Assembly (NCBI GenBank): GCA_018224455.1
Contig: JAGTUY010000265.1
Coordinates: 1-15,877 of the forward strand
DNA length: 15,877 nucleotides
Direction of reading: 5' to 3'
Origin: Desulfosarcina sp.
GTDB taxonomy: Bacteria; Desulfobacterota; Desulfobacteria; Desulfobacterales; Desulfosarcinaceae
The notes beneath the pieces were generated by a model. It saw only the letters and a list, made by a program, of their open reading frames with translations, was not told the DNA's origin and did no database searches. Numbering within the stretch: the first letter of the stretch is position 1; the number at the start of each line of letters is the position of its first letter. The translations under genes and the position numbers were made by a program. This document shows, piece after piece, positions 14,818-15,877 of the stretch.

Positions 14818-15877
14818 ATGAACGCTACCCATAGCCGCCAAGACCGTCTGGAACGCATGACCAGTCTGTCGTTAAAGAGCTGGCAGCCGGCCACCGGGCC
14901 CGATGCCGTGAGTCTTAAAAACGACACGGTCGTTGAAATGGGATGGGGACGAATCATATTCGGGCATACGTTTCAATCCAACAACGCGCTGTATGATACC
15001 ATTTGCAAAGAGGGGGACGGTAAACGGGACATCGCTTTTTATCTGCGCGATCCCCATGTCCTGCTCTCCATGGGGCCGGACAAGCTGTTCATGGATCCCT
15101 CTCATACCTATCGGCTGTGGTTTCATGACTATCGTCCGGGACGCAAACGCTGGCCGACATTCTCCGTTCGGCGTTTGAGCATGAAGACGGATGCCGAGGC
15201 GGTCAACCGAATTTATCGATCCCGAAAAATGGTTGCCGCCGATACCAATTTTTACCTGCACAAAACCGCTTCCCGTCTGCGCACCTATCTGGTGGCCGAG
15301 GAACTCAAAAGCAGGCGGATCATCGGAACCGTCACCGGCCTGGATCATATGGAAGCATTCAACGATCCGGAGTCGGGGGCCAGTCTGTGGTGCCTCGCCG
15401 TGGATCCCCAGGCCAAGGCACCGGGGGTGGGTGAAGCAATGGTGCGCCATCTGGCGGAGCATTATATGGCACGTGGCCGCAGCTACATCGACCTGTCGGT
15501 CATGCATGACAACGCCGAGGCCATCGCATTGTATGAAAAACTGGGCTTCCAACGGGTACCGGTCTTTTGCATCAAACGCAAAAACCAGATCAACGAGCCG
15601 TATTTTACGGCATCTGCGCCGGAGGAAAAACTCAACCCCTACGCCCGCATCATTACCGATGAAGCCCGGCGGCGTGGCATCGGTGTGGCGGTGCTCGATG
15701 AGAAACACAACTATTTTAAACTGATGCATGGCGGCCGATCGATGGTCTGCCGCGAATCGCTGACCGAACTTACCTCGGCGATTGCCATGAGCCGTTGCGA
15801 TGACAAGCGATTGACCCATGGCCTGCTGAGGGCGGCCGGGTTGAAGGTTCCCCGACAATTCACGGTAAAGGTGGACG
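14818..15877 (+). CDS. ngg: N-acetylglutaminylglutamine synthetase (GNAT + ATP-grasp), 5' part
   Basis: The frame is open from the ATG at 14818 to the window edge (353 codons) and so is truncated only by the window; full-length relatives are close to 600 residues. Residues about 117-252 form a GNAT acetyltransferase domain, with a cofactor loop VDPQAKAPGVGEAMVRHLAE (195-214) and the late NAEAIALYEKLGFQRV (232-247). From about 270 (KLNPYARIITDEARRRGIGV, then SLTELTSAIAMSRCDDKRLT and LLRAAGLKVPRQF) it shows the entry to a RimK/cyanophycin-synthetase-like ATP-grasp domain. The fusion is the signature of Ngg, which builds N-acetylglutaminylglutamine. AAGGAGG eight bases before the ATG (14803-14809) fixes the start. 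It lies 60 bp after asnO. A third gene of the usual trio, an M42-family peptidase-like hydrolase, would be expected just beyond the edge. Confidence 0.92.
   Translation, partial: MNATHSRQDRLERMTSLSLKSWQPATGPDAVSLKNDTVVEMGWGRIIFGHTFQSNNALYDTICKEGDGKRDIAFYLRDPHVLLSMGPDKLFMDPSHTYRLWFHDYRPGRKRWPTFSVRRLSMKTDAEAVNRIYRSRKMVAADTNFYLHKTASRLRTYLVAEELKSRRIIGTVTGLDHMEAFNDPESGASLWCLAVDPQAKAPGVGEAMVRHLAEHYMARGRSYIDLSVMHDNAEAIALYEKLGFQRVPVFCIKRKNQINEPYFTASAPEEKLNPYARIITDEARRRGIGVAVLDEKHNYFKLMHGGRSMVCRESLTELTSAIAMSRCDDKRLTHGLLRAAGLKVPRQFTVKVD

Noticed and set aside
14872..15858. 328-codon minus-strand open frame
   Set aside because: Antisense to the GNAT/ATP-grasp gene. The plus frame has family motifs and a strong ribosome binding site, the minus frame does not.

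Overview
The window looks like a chromosomal piece of a marine or brackish deltaproteobacterium, most likely a sulfate reducer of the Desulfobacterales type. This is inferred from the gene repertoire (non-pyrrolysine MttB-family methyltransferase, sigma-54 activator, NAGGN genes) and mid-range GC with AT-rich intergenic DNA. No rRNA, tRNA, CRISPR array or intact mobile element is visible.

Layout. Positions 1-690 are a small gene graveyard. They hold the truncated end of a DUF1566 (Lcl)-type protein on the plus strand, a remnant of the C-terminus of a putative zinc-binding metallopeptidase on the minus strand, and a perfect 12-bp hairpin close to the point where that remnant's homology stops. 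Next come a 72-residue orphan ORF and a SlyD-like FKBP prolyl isomerase. The isomerase converges with a minus-strand sigma-54 activator (AAA+ plus Fis-type HTH) whose receiver domain has lost its phosphorylation residues. A 459-bp AT-rich divergent region follows. It carries a good -24/-12 sigma-54 promoter (3300-3315) pointing rightwards, with repeated GTTGTATA-like half-sites about 95-140 bp upstream and other palindromes near the activator's own start.

From 3409 to the right edge every gene is on the plus strand. The first block (3409-8605) is a methylation cassette: class I SAM methyltransferase, S-adenosylmethionine synthetase (metK), S-adenosylhomocysteine hydrolase (ahcY) and an MttB-superfamily methyltransferase. 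It supplies SAM, uses it and removes the SAH by-product, and then adds an enzyme of the family that demethylates quaternary amines. The second block (8820-15877) has a strong osmotic-stress theme: OsmC peroxiredoxin, a glutaredoxin-like protein, a six-hairpin glycosidase overlapping a sucrose-phosphatase-like HAD protein, an MscS channel, and the first two genes of N-acetylglutaminylglutamine amide (NAGGN) osmolyte synthesis (asnO, ngg; ngg runs off the window).

Taken together, the region reads as an osmoadaptation island. NAGGN synthesis is well supported and sucrose metabolism moderately so. The methylation cassette is the least described part. By context it may make or turn over a methylated compatible solute such as glycine betaine under control of the adjacent sigma-54 activator, but its methyltransferase is not recognisably GSMT or SDMT and its substrate is unknown.
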